Positions 36,701-47,414 of a stretch of DNA of 64,000 bases are shown here, in pieces. The DNA comes from Agriotes lineatus (Eukaryota > Arthropoda > Insecta > Coleoptera > Elateridae), in the NCBI GenBank assembly GCA_940337035.1, contig CALNHX010003558.1, positions 82,898-146,897 of the forward strand. The letters run 5' to 3'. The position numbers and the translations under genes were made by a program. Each line of letters opens with the position of its first letter. The first letter of the stretch is position 1. The notes under the pieces are model-generated. The model saw nothing but the letters and a program-made list of their open reading frames with translations, ran no database searches and had not been told where the DNA came from.

Positions 36701-39700
36701 GAATTTTTTAGATGCAGGAAAATTTAAACCTTAGTAATATATGGTTAGATTGATTCCAAATATACTATTACAAAACCTATTAACACTGCTGTCAATTCTT
36801 AACCAGTAATTGAACAACTGTTAGTGTAGACGCGGTTACTCTGGCAATAATTATAATATTTTGGTCAACAGTAGCCCTAATAGTAGTACAATAATTATTC
36901 ACGTAGTTATTATTTACTGCAAAACGTGGTTTTCAGACGTTTTAACGTACCTAAATGCAAAACTTTTCAACTTGAATTTTTTAGATGCAGGAAAATTTAA
37001 ACCTTAGTATTATATGGTTAGATTGATTCCAAATATACTATTACAAAACCTATTAACACTGCTGTCAATTCTTAACCAGTAATTGAACAACTGTTAGTGT
37101 AGACGCGGTTACTCTGGCAATAATTATAATATTTTGGTCAACAGTAGCCCTAATAGTAGTACAATAATTATCCACGTAGTTATTATTTACTGCAAAACGT
37201 GGTTTTCAGACGTTTTAACGTACCTAAATGCAAAACTTTTCAACTTGAATTTTTTAGATGCAGGAAAATTTAAACCTTAGTAATATATGGTTAGATTGAT
37301 TCCAAATATACTATTACAAAACCTATTAACACTGCTGTCAATTCTTAACCAGTAATTGAACAACTGTTAGTGTAGACGCGGTTACTCTGGCAATAATTAT
37401 AATATTTTGGTCAACAGTAGCCCTAATAGTAGTACAATAATTATCCACGTAGTTATTATTTACTGCAAAACGTGGTTTTCAGACGTTTTAACGTACCTAA
37501 ATGCAAAACTTTTCAACTTGAATTTTTTAGATGCAGGAAAATTTAAACCTTAGTAATATATGGTTAGATTGATTCCAAATATACTATTACAAAACCTATT
37601 AACACTGCTGTCAATTCTTAACCAGTAATTGAACAACTGTTAGTGTAGACGCGGTTACTCTGGCAATAATTATAATATTTTGGTCAACAGTAGCCCTAAT
37701 AGTAGTACAATAATTATCCACGTAGTTATTATTTACTGCAAAACGTGGTTTTCAGACGTTTTAACGTACCTAAATGCAAAACTTTTCAACTTGAATTTTT
37801 TAGATGCAGGAAAATTTAAACCTTAGTAATATATGGTTAGATTGATTCCAAATATACTATTACAAAACCTATTAACACTGCTGTCAATTCTTAACCAGTA
37901 ATTGAACAACTGTTAGTGTAGACGCGGTTACTCTGGCAATAATTATAATATTTTGGTCAACAGTAGCCCTAATAGTAGTACAATAATTATCCACGTAGTT
38001 ATTATTTACTGCAAAACGTGGTTTTCAGACGTTTTAACGTACCTAAATGCAAAACTTTTCAACTTGAATTTTTTAGATGCAGGAAAATTTAAACCTTAGT
38101 AATATATGGTTAGATTGATTCCAAATATACTATTACAAAACCTATTAACACTGCTGTCAATTCTTAACCAGTAATTGAACAACTGTTAGTGTAGACGCGG
38201 TTACTCTGGCAATAATTATAATATTTTGGTCAACAGTAGCCCTAATAGTAGTACAATAATTATCCACGTAGTTATTATTTACTGCAAAACGTGGTTTTCA
38301 GACGTTTTAACGTACCTAAATGCAAAACTTTTCAACTTGAATTTTTTAGATGCAGGAAAATTTAAACCTTAGTAATATATGGTTAGATTGATTCCAAATA
38401 TACTATTACAAAACCTATTAACACTGCTGTCAATTCTTAACCAGTAATTGAACAACTGTTAGTGTAGACGCGGTTACTCTGGCAATAATTATAATATTTT
38501 GGTCAACAGTAGCCCTAATAGTAGTACAATAATTATCCACGTAGTTATTATTTACTGCAAAACGTGGTTTTCAGACGTTTTAACGTACCTAAATGCAAAA
38601 CTTTTCAACTTGAATTTTTTAGATGCAGGAAAATTTAAACCTTAGTAATATATGGTTAGATTGATTCCAAATATACTATTACAAAACCTATTAACACTGC
38701 TGTCAATTCTTAACCAGTAATTGAACAACTGTTAGTGTAGACGCGGTTACTCTGGCAATAATTATAATATTTTGGTCAACAGTAGCCCTAATAGTAGTAC
38801 AATAATTATTCACGTAGTTATTATTTACTGCAAAACGTGGTTTTCAGACGTTTTAACGTACCTAAATGCAAAACTTTTCAACTTGAATTTTTTAGATGCA
38901 GGAAAATTTAAACCTTAGTAATATATGGTTAGATTGATTCCAAATATACTATTACAAAACCTATTAACACTGCTGTCAATTCTTAACCAGTAATTGAACA
39001 ACTGTTAGTGTAGACGCGGTTACTCTGGCAATAATTATAATATTTTGGTCAACAGTAGCCCTAATAGTAGTACAATAATTATTCACGTAGTTATTATTTA
39101 CTGCAAAACGTGGTTTTCAGACGTTTTAACGTACCTAAATGCAAAACTTTTCAACTTGAATTTTTTAGATGCAGGAAAATTTAAACCTTAGTAATATATG
39201 GTTAGATTGATTCCAAATATACTATTACAAAACCTATTAACACTGCTGTCAATTCTTAACCAGTAATTGAACAACTGTTAGTGTAGACGCGGTTACTCTG
39301 GCAATAATTATAATATTTTGGTCAACAGTAGCCCTAATAGTAGTACAATAATTATTCACGTAGTTATTATTTACTGCAAAACGTGGTTTTCAGACGTTTT
39401 AACGTACCTAAATGCAAAACTTTTCAACTTGAATTTTTTAGATGCAGGAAAATTTAAACCTTAGTAATATATGGTTAGATTGATTCCAAATATACTATTA
39501 CAAAACCTATTAACACTGCTGTCAATTCTTAACCAGTAATTGAACAACTGTTAGTGTAGACGCGGTTACTCTGGCAATAATTATAATATTTTGGTCAACA
39601 GTAGCCCTAATAGTAGTACAATAATTATTCACGTAGTTATTATTTACTGCAAAACGTGGTTTTCAGACGTTTTAACGTACCTAAATGCAAAACTTTTCAA

Positions 39701-42700
39701 CTTGAATTTTTTAGATGCAGGAAAATTTAAACCTTAGTAATATATGGTTAGATTGATTCCAAATATACTATTACAAAACCTATTAACACTGCTGTCAATT
39801 CTTAACCAGTAATTGAACAACTGTTAGTGTAGACGCGGTTACTCTGGCAATAATTATAATATTTTGGTCAACAGTAGCCCTAATAGTAGTACAATAATTA
39901 TCCACGTAGTTATTATTTACTGCAAAACGTGGTTTTCAGACGTTTTAACGTACCTAAATGCAAAACTTTTCAACTTGAATTTTTTAGATGCAGGAAAATT
40001 TAAACCTTAGTAATATATGGTTAGATTGATTCCAAATATACTATTACAAAACCTATTAACACTGCTGTCAATTCTTAACCAGTAATTGAACAACTGTTAG
40101 TGTAGACGCGGTTACTCTGGCAATAATTATAATATTTTGGTCAACAGTAGCCCTAATAGTAGTACAATAATTATCCACGTAGTTATTATTTACTGCAAAA
40201 CGTGGTTTTCAGACGTTTTAACGTACCTAAATGCAAAACTTTTCAACTTGAATTTTTTAGATGCAGGAAAATTTAAACCTTAGTAATATATGGTTAGATT
40301 GATTCCAAATATACTATTACAAAACCTATTAACACTGCTGTCAATTCTTAACCAGTAATTGAACAACTGTTAGTGTAGACGCGGTTACTCTGGCAATAAT
40401 TATAATATTTTGGTCAACAGTAGCCCTAATAGTAGTACAATAATTATCCACGTAGTTATTATTTACTGCAAAACGTGGTTTTCAGACGTTTTAACGTACC
40501 TAAATGCAAAACTTTTCAACTTGAATTTTTTAGATGCAGGAAAATTTAAACCTTAGTAATATATGGTTAGATTGATTCCAAATATACTATTACAAAACCT
40601 ATTAACGCTGCTGTCAATTCTTAGCCAGTAATTGAACAACTGTTACTGTAGACGCGCTTACTCTGGCAATAATTATAATATTTTGGTCAACAGTAGCCCT
40701 AATAGTAGTACAATAATTATCCACGTAGTTATTATTTACTGCAAAACGTGGTTTTCAGACGTTTTAACGTACCTAAATGCAAAACTTTTCAACTTGAATT
40801 TTTTAGATGCAGGAAAATTTAAACCTTAGTAATATATGGTTAGATTGATTCCAAATATACTATTACAAAACCTATTAACGCTGCTGTCAATTCTTAACCA
40901 GTAATTGAACAACTGTTACTGTAGACGCGGTTACTCTGGCAATAATTATAATATTTTGGTCAACAGTAGCCCTAATAGTAGTACAATAATTATTCACGTA
41001 GTTATTATTTACTGCAAAACGTGGTTTTCAGACGTTTTAACGTACCTAAATGCAAAACTTTTTAACTTGAATTTTTTAGATGCAGGAAAATTTAAACCTT
41101 AGTAATATATGGTTAGATTGATTCCAAATATACTATTACAAAACCTATTAACACTGCTGTCAATTCTTAACCAGTAATTGAACAACTGTTAGTGTAGACG
41201 CGGTTACTCTGGCAATAATTATAATATTTTGGTCAACAGTAGCCCTAATAGTAGTACAATAATTATCCACGTAGTTATTATTTACTGCAAAACGTGGTTT
41301 TCAGACGTTTTAACGTACCTAAATGCAAAACTTTTCAACTTGAATTTTTTAGATGCAGGAAAATTTAAACCTTAGTAATATATGGTTAGATTGATTCCAA
41401 ATATACTATTACAAAACCTATTAACACTGCTGTCAATTCTTAACCAGTAATTGAACAACTGTTAGTGTAGACGCGGTTACTCTGGCAATAATTATAATAT
41501 TTTGGTCAACAGTAGCCCTAATAGTAGTACAATAATTATCCACGTAGTTATTATTTACTGCAAAACGTGGTTTTCAGACGTTTTAAAGTACCTAAATGAA
41601 AAACTTTTCAACTTGAATTTTTTAGATGCAGGAAAATTTAAACCTTAGTAATATATGGTTAGATTAATTCCAAATATACTGTTACAAAACCTATTAACGC
41701 TGCTGTCAATTCTTAGCCAGTAATTGAACAACTGTTACTGTAGACGCGCTTACTCTGGCAATAATTATAATATTTTGGTCAACAGTAGCCATAATGGTAG
41801 TACAATATTTATCCACTTAGCTAATATTTACTGCAAAACGTGGTTTTCAGACGTTTTAACTTACCTAAATGCTAAACTTTTAAACTTGAATTTTTTAGAT
41901 GCTGGAAAATTTAAACATTAGTAATGGTTAGATTGATTCCAAATCTACCATTGCAAAACCTATTAACACTGCTGTCAATTCTTAACCAGTAATTGAACAA
42001 CTGTTAGTGTAGACGCGCTTACTCTGGCAATAATTATAATATTTTGGTCAACAGTAGCCCTAATAGTAGTACAATAATTATCCACGTAGTTACTATTTAC
42101 GACAAAACGTGGTTTTCAGACGTTTTAACGTACCTAAATGCAAAACTTTTAAACTTAAATTTTTTAGAAGTAGGAAAATTTAAACATTAGTAATATATGG
42201 TTAGATTGATTCCAAATATACCATTGCAAAACCTATTAACACTGCTGTCAATTCTTAACAAGTAATTGAACAACTGTTAGTGTAGACGCGCTTACTCTGG
42301 CAATAATTATAATATTTTGGTCAACAGAAGCCATAATAGTAGTACAATAATTATCCACGTAGCTAATATTTACTGCAAAACGTGGTTTTCAGACGTTTTA
42401 ACGTAGCTAAATGCTAAACTTTTAAACTTGAATTTTTTAGATGCAGGAAAATTTAAACATTAGTAATATAAGGTTAGATTGATTCCAAATATACTATTGC
42501 AAAAACCTATTTACACTGCTGTCAATTCTTAGCCAGTAATTGATCAACTGTTACTGTAGACGCGCTTACTCTGGCAATAATTATAATATTTAGGTCAACA
42601 GTAGCCATAATAGTAGTACAATAATTATCCACGTAGTTAATATTTACTGCAAAACGTGGTTTTCAAACGTTTTAAAGTACCTAAATGCTAAACTTTTAAA

Positions 42701-44545
42701 CTTGAATTTTTAAGATGCAGGAAAATTTAAGTAGTAATATAAAGTTAGATTGATTCCAAATATACTATTGCAAAACCTATTAACACTGCTGTCAATTCTT
42801 AGCCAGTAATTGAACAACTGTTACTGTAGACGCGCTTACTCTGGCAATAATTATAATATTTTGGTCAGCAGTCGCCATAATAGTAGTACAATAATTAACC
42901 ACGTAGTTAATATTTACTGCAAAACGTGGTTTTCAGACGTTTTAACGTACCTAAATGCTAAACTACTAAACTTAAATTTTTTAGATGCTGGAAAATTTAA
43001 ACATTTGTAATGTATGGTTAGATTGATTCCAAATATACTATTGCAAAACCTATTAACACTGCTGTCAATTCTTAGCCAGTAATTGAACAACTGTTACTGT
43101 AGACGCGCTTACTCTGGCAATAATTATAATATTTTGGTCAACAGTAGCCATAATGGTAGTACAATTTTTATCCACGTAGCTAATATTTACTGCAAAACGT
43201 GGTTTTCAGACGTTTTAACGTACCTAAATGCTAAACTTTTAAACTTGAATTTTTTGGATGCTGGAAAATTTAAACATTAGTAATGGTTAGATTGATTCCA
43301 AATATACCATTGCAAAACCTATTAACACTGCTGTCAATTCTTAGCCAGTAATTGAACAACTGTTACTGTAGACGCGCTTACTCTGGCAATAATTATAATA
43401 TTTAGGTCAACAGTAGCCCTAATAGTAGTACAATAATTATCCACGTAGTTATTATTTACTGCAAAACGTGGTTTTCAGACGTTTTAACGTACCTAAATGC
43501 AAAACTTTTCAACTTGAATTTTTTAGATGCAGGAAAATTTAAACCTTAGTAATATATGGTTAGATTGATTCCAAATATACTATTACAAAACCTATTAACG
43601 CTGCTGTCAATTCTTAGCCGGTAATTGAACAACTGTTAGTGTAGACACGCTTACTCTGGCAATAATTATAATATTTTGGTCAACAGTAGCCCTAATAGTA
43701 GTACAATATTTATCCACGTAGTTATTATTTACTGCAAAACGTGGTTTTCAGACGTTTTAACGTACCTAAATGCAAAACTTTTCAAATTGAATTTTTTAGA
43801 TGCAGGAAAATTTAAATAGTAATATAAAGTTAGATTGATTCCAAATATACTATTGCAAAACCTATTAACACTGCTGTCAATTCTTAGCCAGTAATTGAAC
43901 AACTGTTACTGTAGACGCGCTTACTCTGGCAATAATTATAATATTTAGGTCAGCAGTCGCCATAATAGTAGTACAATAATTATCCACGTAGTTAATATTT
44001 ACTGCAAAACGTGGTTTTCAGACGTTTTAACGTACCTAAATGCTAAACTTTTAAACTTGAATTTTTTAGATGCTGGAAAATTTAAACATTTGTAATATAT
44101 GGTTAGATTGATTCCAAATATACTATTGCAAAACCTATTAACATTGCTGTCAATTCTTAGCCAGTAATTGAACAACTGTTACTGTAGACGCGCTTACTCT
44201 GGCAATAATTATAATATTTAGGTCAGCAGTCGCCTTAATAGTAGTACAATAATTACCCACGTAGCTAATATTTACTGCAAAACGTGGTTTTCAAACGTTT
44301 TAAAGTACCTAAATGCTAAACTTTTAAACTTGAACTTTTTAGATGTAGGAAAATTTAAACATTAGTAATATATGGTTAGATTGATTCCAAATATACTATT
44401 GCAAAACCTATTAACACTGCTGTCAATTCTTAGCCAGTAATTGAACATCTGTTACTGTAGACGCGCTTACTCTGGCAATAATTATAATATTTTGGTCAAC
44501 AGTAGTAGAGGGAAGTGGATGGTTCTGGAACCTCCCCCCACCACT

Positions 44546-44714
44546 TGACCTTGAGTTCAAGGCCAAGGCCACATGCAAGGCGAGGCCACATGCAAGGCGA
44601 GGCCACGTGCAAGCCCAAGGTCATGTTCGAAGCGAGGCCACGTTCGGAGCGAGGCCACGTTCAAGGTCAAACCCGCGTTCGAGGTTGAGGCTACTTTAAA
44701 AAAATTCAAGGTCA
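44546..44714. promoter_or_regulatory. FTZ-F1/ERR-type half-site cluster in copy 2 terminus
   Basis: TGACCTTGA at 44546-44554, CCAAGGTCA at 44615-44623, and TCAAGGTCA at 44661-44669 and 44706-44714. The intervening GAGGCCACGT repeats differ in number from copy 1, but the half-sites are mostly kept. Confidence 0.45.
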
Positions 44715-44789
44715 AGATTGCGTTTACGGCCAAGGGCATAGAAAGAGTTAAGTAGTGCTTAGAACAGACTGCGCTTAACATATTTATTT

Positions 44790-44834
44790 AAAAAATTAGG
44801 CATGAAGTAAACGCCTAGGATACTTCATGTCTAA
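44790..44834 (-). ncRNA. hairpin plus T6 terminator after the tRNA-like gene (copy 2)
   Basis: Minus-strand counterpart of 3195-3239: arms CATGAAGTA and TACTTCATG, outer TTAG/CTAA pairs, then six T (plus-strand A at 44790-44795). Sequence is identical to copy 1. Confidence 0.6.
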
Positions 44835-44839
44835 ATTAT

Positions 44840-44923
44840 GACTCGACTAGGATTCGAACCTAGGTCTCCCTGTATATCTGCAATCTGCAGCCGAGGGTAT
44901 CTTTACCTCTAGACCATCGAGTC
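44840..44923 (-). tRNA. tRNA-like gene, isotype unassigned (copy 2)
   Basis: 84 nt and base-for-base identical to 3106-3189: perfect 7-bp acceptor stem, consensus boxes A and B, perfect T arm, enlarged anticodon domain. The flanks on its 5' side differ between copies (insertions and substitutions at 44924-44965), while the RNA itself does not, which hints at constraint. Confidence 0.65.
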
Positions 44924-45037
44924 TGATAGAAGATTTGGTTACTCATCCAGAGCACCTTCGTAGAGTGAAAGATACACATAATTTAATAAAAAAAGTTATA
45001 TTTAAGATGCACATACAAAGAGTAATTACAGTAGTGG

Positions 45038-45514
45038 CTAGACTAAATGATTATAATACCAACAGATTAAGAAATACGTTACAGACATACACATTAGAGC
45101 GAATAAAATAGTGCTTAAAACAATAGTAGATATACAGCAGGAATTATCCGCGGGCGAGAGCAGCTTCTTCAAGACATCAGGTTTATTTTTTAGCAAAATC
45201 GTTTGCCAATTCGTATCTACCGCATATGAAGGGAAATGGTATTTTATCTTGAACGTTAAAACGTTATGTTCAGTAAAGTTGTTCACTTGTATTTTAAAAA
45301 CGGAAATAGTTGTCAAGGAACTGGTATCCATTTTACGCCACGTCACGTTGTGCACTCCATCATTGTAGGCGAAAGAAGCTGAACTGCACCGCGGCGGTTG
45401 AAGGACGTAGAGAATCCCATCATGAACTGCAGCGAGAGCAACCAAAAATTGTATTGGTAGCATGTTCAACAAGTCGATGGCAACTAGTGAATGGTTTGGC
45501 GCCGCACTTTGCAT
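45038..45514 (-). CDS. predicted single-pass membrane glycoprotein (copy 2)
   Basis: 158 aa, identical in sequence to the product of 2536-3012. N-terminal hydrophobic stretch, two sequons (NVT, NFT), C-terminal membrane anchor starting near CCISTIVLSTILF. The ATG at 45514 shares its A with the TGA of the BIR gene, so translation after termination on the same mRNA is the simplest way to make it. Perfect protein conservation, when other genes in the cassette have changed, suggests constraint. No homologue is recognised; a virion or host-surface glycoprotein is possible. Confidence 0.75.
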   Translation of the reverse strand: MQSAAPNHSLVAIDLLNMLPIQFLVALAAVHDGILYVLQPPRCSSASFAYNDGVHNVTWRKMDTSSLTTISVFKIQVNNFTEHNVLTFKIKYHFPSYAVDTNWQTILLKNKPDVLKKLLSPADNSCCISTIVLSTILFALMCMSVTYFLICWYYNHLV

Positions 45515-45894
45515 CACTTATGACAACAGCAACCTTTTGTTTTGTCGGCCGCACCCGTTCCATTGTTGCCAGCCACATCTACTCCTGGGGAAAAATGCAA
45601 CGCATCGAAAAGTTGATAAGTCAAGTCTTCGATGGTTTGTATTTGCTGGTAGACCTTGGCAATTTTGCAGTTGGGTGACCAACGGAGGTGTTCAGATAGG
45701 GGTTTGTCATTGCGCTCCCAACCAGAAATTTGAACTCCGCAGTAGAAACACTGTACACAATTAATCGTATCGCTGATGCAAAAGAAACCGGCACCTGCTA
45801 GCGATTCTGGAGTTTGACCTCGACTCCAATCGCCGAATGTTCGTAGCCGTTTGGAGTAGCTCCCAAATTCTGGATGTCGAGGTTCTGAGCTCAT
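45514..45894 (-). CDS. single-BIR inhibitor-of-apoptosis protein (copy 2)
   Basis: 126 aa. BIR zinc ligands C49, C52, H69 and C76 are present; position 51 is Tyr here and His in copy 1. Residues near 101-103 read FSP here and LSR in copy 1. No RING domain. Expected to bind caspases or IAP antagonists in the host cytoplasm, as BIR domains do, to delay cell death; direct evidence is absent. The C-terminal KGCCCHK is conserved. Driven by the TATAAAAC box at 45927-45934 and translated ahead of the membrane protein. Confidence 0.9.
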   Translation of the reverse strand: MSSEPRHPEFGSYSKRLRTFGDWSRGQTPESLAGAGFFCISDTINCVQCFYCGVQISGWERNDKPLSEHLRWSPNCKIAKVYQQIQTIEDLTYQLFDALHFSPGVDVAGNNGTGAADKTKGCCCHK

Positions 45895-45926
45895 GATGGC
45901 AACTAACTACGCACACGTTTGTGAAA

Positions 45927-45934
45927 GTTTTATA
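45927..45934 (-). promoter_or_regulatory. TATA box of the BIR gene (copy 2)
   Basis: TATAAAAC on the minus strand, 33 bases before the ATG at 45894, with a TCAAGGTCA half-site just upstream, as in copy 1. Confidence 0.55.
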
Positions 45935-46004
45935 TTCTACAATTCAAGGTCACAATCTCGAAACTTTAAAATAAAACCACAGAAATATTTCTAAATATAT
46001 TTAT

Positions 46005-46298
46005 TTATTTCCAAGTATAAGTTATATATGTAACTTCCCCATCCTCCAGTAGGCCTAGGTACCGGTCCACTGGCTTGAAGATGTTGGTCTGCCACCACAC
46101 AGCTGACGATCCGTCGAAGACTGCAGGCCACGTCCGTAAGGTGGTCGTCTCCGCTAGGGTCTCTCCTTGTAGGTTCAAGGGGTACTCCATTGTGACCACT
46201 GCCTGGAGAGACCGTTGAGAGGATGCTGGAGGGCAACTAGCCAAAAACCGGCGAAAATGACGGTAAAATTGTTCTGCATTCTTAAAGTTAGTTGCCAT
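46005..46298 (-). CDS. unknown 97-aa protein, paralogue pair member (copy 2)
   Basis: Differs from 1756-2049 at two residues (Ala2 for Thr; Pro for Ala in the EY-x-LN segment). Its stop codon again lies inside an AATAAA signal. Shares an LQA-x-VT block, LRT-W-P, a WW pair and YITYTW with the divergent 103-aa protein. No enzymatic motif is visible. Confidence 0.8.
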   Translation of the reverse strand: MATNFKNAEQFYRHFRRFLASCPPASSQRSLQAVVTMEYPLNLQGETLAETTTLRTWPAVFDGSSAVWWQTNIFKPVDRYLGLLEDGEVTYITYTWK

Positions 46299-46426
46299 AG
46301 CTGCTTGATGATTATGGTAGGTGCTGGAGGATTATGATGACTGTTACAGAAAACAGGCAACTTAATATAGGAGCGTAGTCAAGGATGGGAACGTAGAAGG
46401 TCAAGGGTCTTACCTTGAGATTCACA

Positions 46427-46433
46427 TATAAAG
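46427..46433 (+). promoter_or_regulatory. TATA box of the 103-aa gene (copy 2)
   Basis: TATAAAG, 34 bases before the ATG at 46467, inside the 168-bp divergent promoter shared with the 97-aa gene. Confidence 0.6.
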
Positions 46434-46466
46434 CGTAACGTTTTTCCACCACGGCTACCAGTCATC

Positions 46467-46778
46467 ATGCCTGATATTGTTGTTGATGCGCTCTTTGAAG
46501 ATGCTCCTACATTTTACAAGGAGTTTGAATACTTCATCACCTCCGAACCGAGACCTCCATCAGCTCGTCAACTCCAGGCTGCCGTAACAATAGACTATTC
46601 CATGAGTCTTGGAAGCGAGCGCCTATGGCAGTCGACCCTCCTGAGGACGCTACCCACCACATACGAGGGTGACCCATTCCTGTGGTGGCGGCGGCATGTA
46701 GAGGTCCCCATCCAGCGCTTTCTCGCTCGGCTAGCAGATGGGGATGTAGTATATATTACTTATTGTTGGTTTAATTAA
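46467..46778 (+). CDS. unknown 103-aa protein, paralogue pair member (copy 2)
   Basis: Only the penultimate residue differs from copy 1 (Phe for Leu). Slightly longer N-terminus than its paralogue (MPDIVVDALFED), then the shared FY-x2-F start. Acidic N-terminus, Trp-rich centre (LWWRRH), no membrane segment. The role is unknown; strong conservation between copies and duplication within the element argue it is a working gene. Confidence 0.8.
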   Translation: MPDIVVDALFEDAPTFYKEFEYFITSEPRPPSARQLQAAVTIDYSMSLGSERLWQSTLLRTLPTTYEGDPFLWWRRHVEVPIQRFLARLADGDVVYITYCWFN

Positions 46779-46845
46779 ATATATGTATATAAAGGTGTCT
46801 GTGTTTTTATTGCACTCCTAGCGACGTCTATGATTATTGATATTT

Positions 46846-46851
46846 TATAAG
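46846..46851 (+). promoter_or_regulatory. TATA-like element of the MPIDKFG gene
   Basis: TATAAG about 48 bases before the ATG at 46899. Confidence 0.4.
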
Positions 46852-46898
46852 TAGAAGCCCACGATTTCAGTATTCATATCCAGTTCGACGCTTGAGCA

Positions 46899-47297
46899 AT
46901 GCCTATCGATAAATTTGGCAAACATATGCATGCGAATTCCACGTCACACCCGCAGGTGTTTGTGGTTGAAGAGCTAAGCGAGCCTTTATATTATGAACGA
47001 GATTTACAACTAGTATCCATTGCCGTCAATTATGATAGATGGTACATCCTACCGCATGGTGACATCGAATATACTATTCCCTTCCGTGAAGCTGAAATAA
47101 CAAACGTCTTACTTTATCCCGAAAATACCGAAATTTATATCAACAAGTTGGGGTCATATAACTTTCGCGAAATGATTGGGATGACATTAAAAAGGGGTGA
47201 TATGCTAAAATTTTGGGCAGTCAAGCCAAATATGTTATATGTGGAATTTCAACTCAAGGTTCCCATAATTGTTGATTCCAAAAAGGTAGTGCAGTAA
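46899..47297 (+). CDS. MPIDKFG-family protein 1 (132 aa)
   Basis: Unknown function; begins MPIDKFGKH and has the block TLKRGDMLKFW followed by YVEFQLKVPIIV, both matching the second family member at 54696-55091. The copy-1 allele differs at 10 residues, clustered in the segments around residues 68-110. The element thus carries two diverged members, one in the accessory cassette and one next to the integrase. The family start motif is one I associate with arthropod Mavericks; a minor virion protein is a guess. Confidence 0.8.
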   Translation: MPIDKFGKHMHANSTSHPQVFVVEELSEPLYYERDLQLVSIAVNYDRWYILPHGDIEYTIPFREAEITNVLLYPENTEIYINKLGSYNFREMIGMTLKRGDMLKFWAVKPNMLYVEFQLKVPIIVDSKKVVQ

Positions 47298-47358
47298 ACA
47301 TGACTTCAAGGTTGCGTTTACGCTCACCTCCTACCACATATAACCTTGGAAATGTGAA

Positions 47359-47366
47359 AATAAAAG
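47359..47366 (+). promoter_or_regulatory. TATA-like element for the three-gene accessory run
   Basis: AATAAAAG followed by CGCG, about 50 bases before the ATG at 47415; the only such element before the run 47415-48614. Confidence 0.4.
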
Positions 47367-47414
47367 CGCGTAGAAGAGTCTGCAAGGGTAGTAGCATCCG
47401 ATAGTCGTGCAGAA

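Larger units (their letters stand above)
25204..41640. repeat. satellite super-repeat, copy B (~16.4 kb)
   Basis: Second copy of the 8.1-25.1-kb unit, including the retrotransposon with the same flanks. A partial third unit begins near 41.7 kb: 41724-42200 matches 7493-7970 at offset 34231, including the variant ACTATTTACGAC at 42092 and 7861. Copies differ by scattered substitutions and whole-monomer gains or losses, as expected for unequal exchange or amplification of large blocks. Confidence 0.8.
7014..44503. repeat. ~273-bp satellite array, about 37 kb, with two retrotransposon insertions
   Basis: Roughly 125 head-to-tail monomers of 272-274 bp (for example 13960, 14506 and 18330, 18876 are 546 apart). 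Two families are visible: an outer, more diverged one (CATAATAGTAG, TTTTAAACTTG) near the array ends and around the retrotransposons, and a homogenised inner one (CCTAATAGTAG, TTTTCAACTTG). Each monomer carries the dyads CCACGT...ACGTGG and AAACGT...ACGTTT. A recurring 65-codon open frame starts at TTG, not ATG, and is not a gene. The most uniform tracts are about 18.9-23.5 kb and 35.4-40.5 kb. Confidence 0.95.

Noticed and set aside
7493..43280. Recurring 65-codon frame in the satellite monomers
   Set aside because: It begins at TTG, repeats with the monomer, and changes with monomer variants; a by-product of the satellite.
7014..44503. CRISPR array
   Set aside because: Period is 273 bp with no short repeat/unique spacer alternation; context is eukaryotic.
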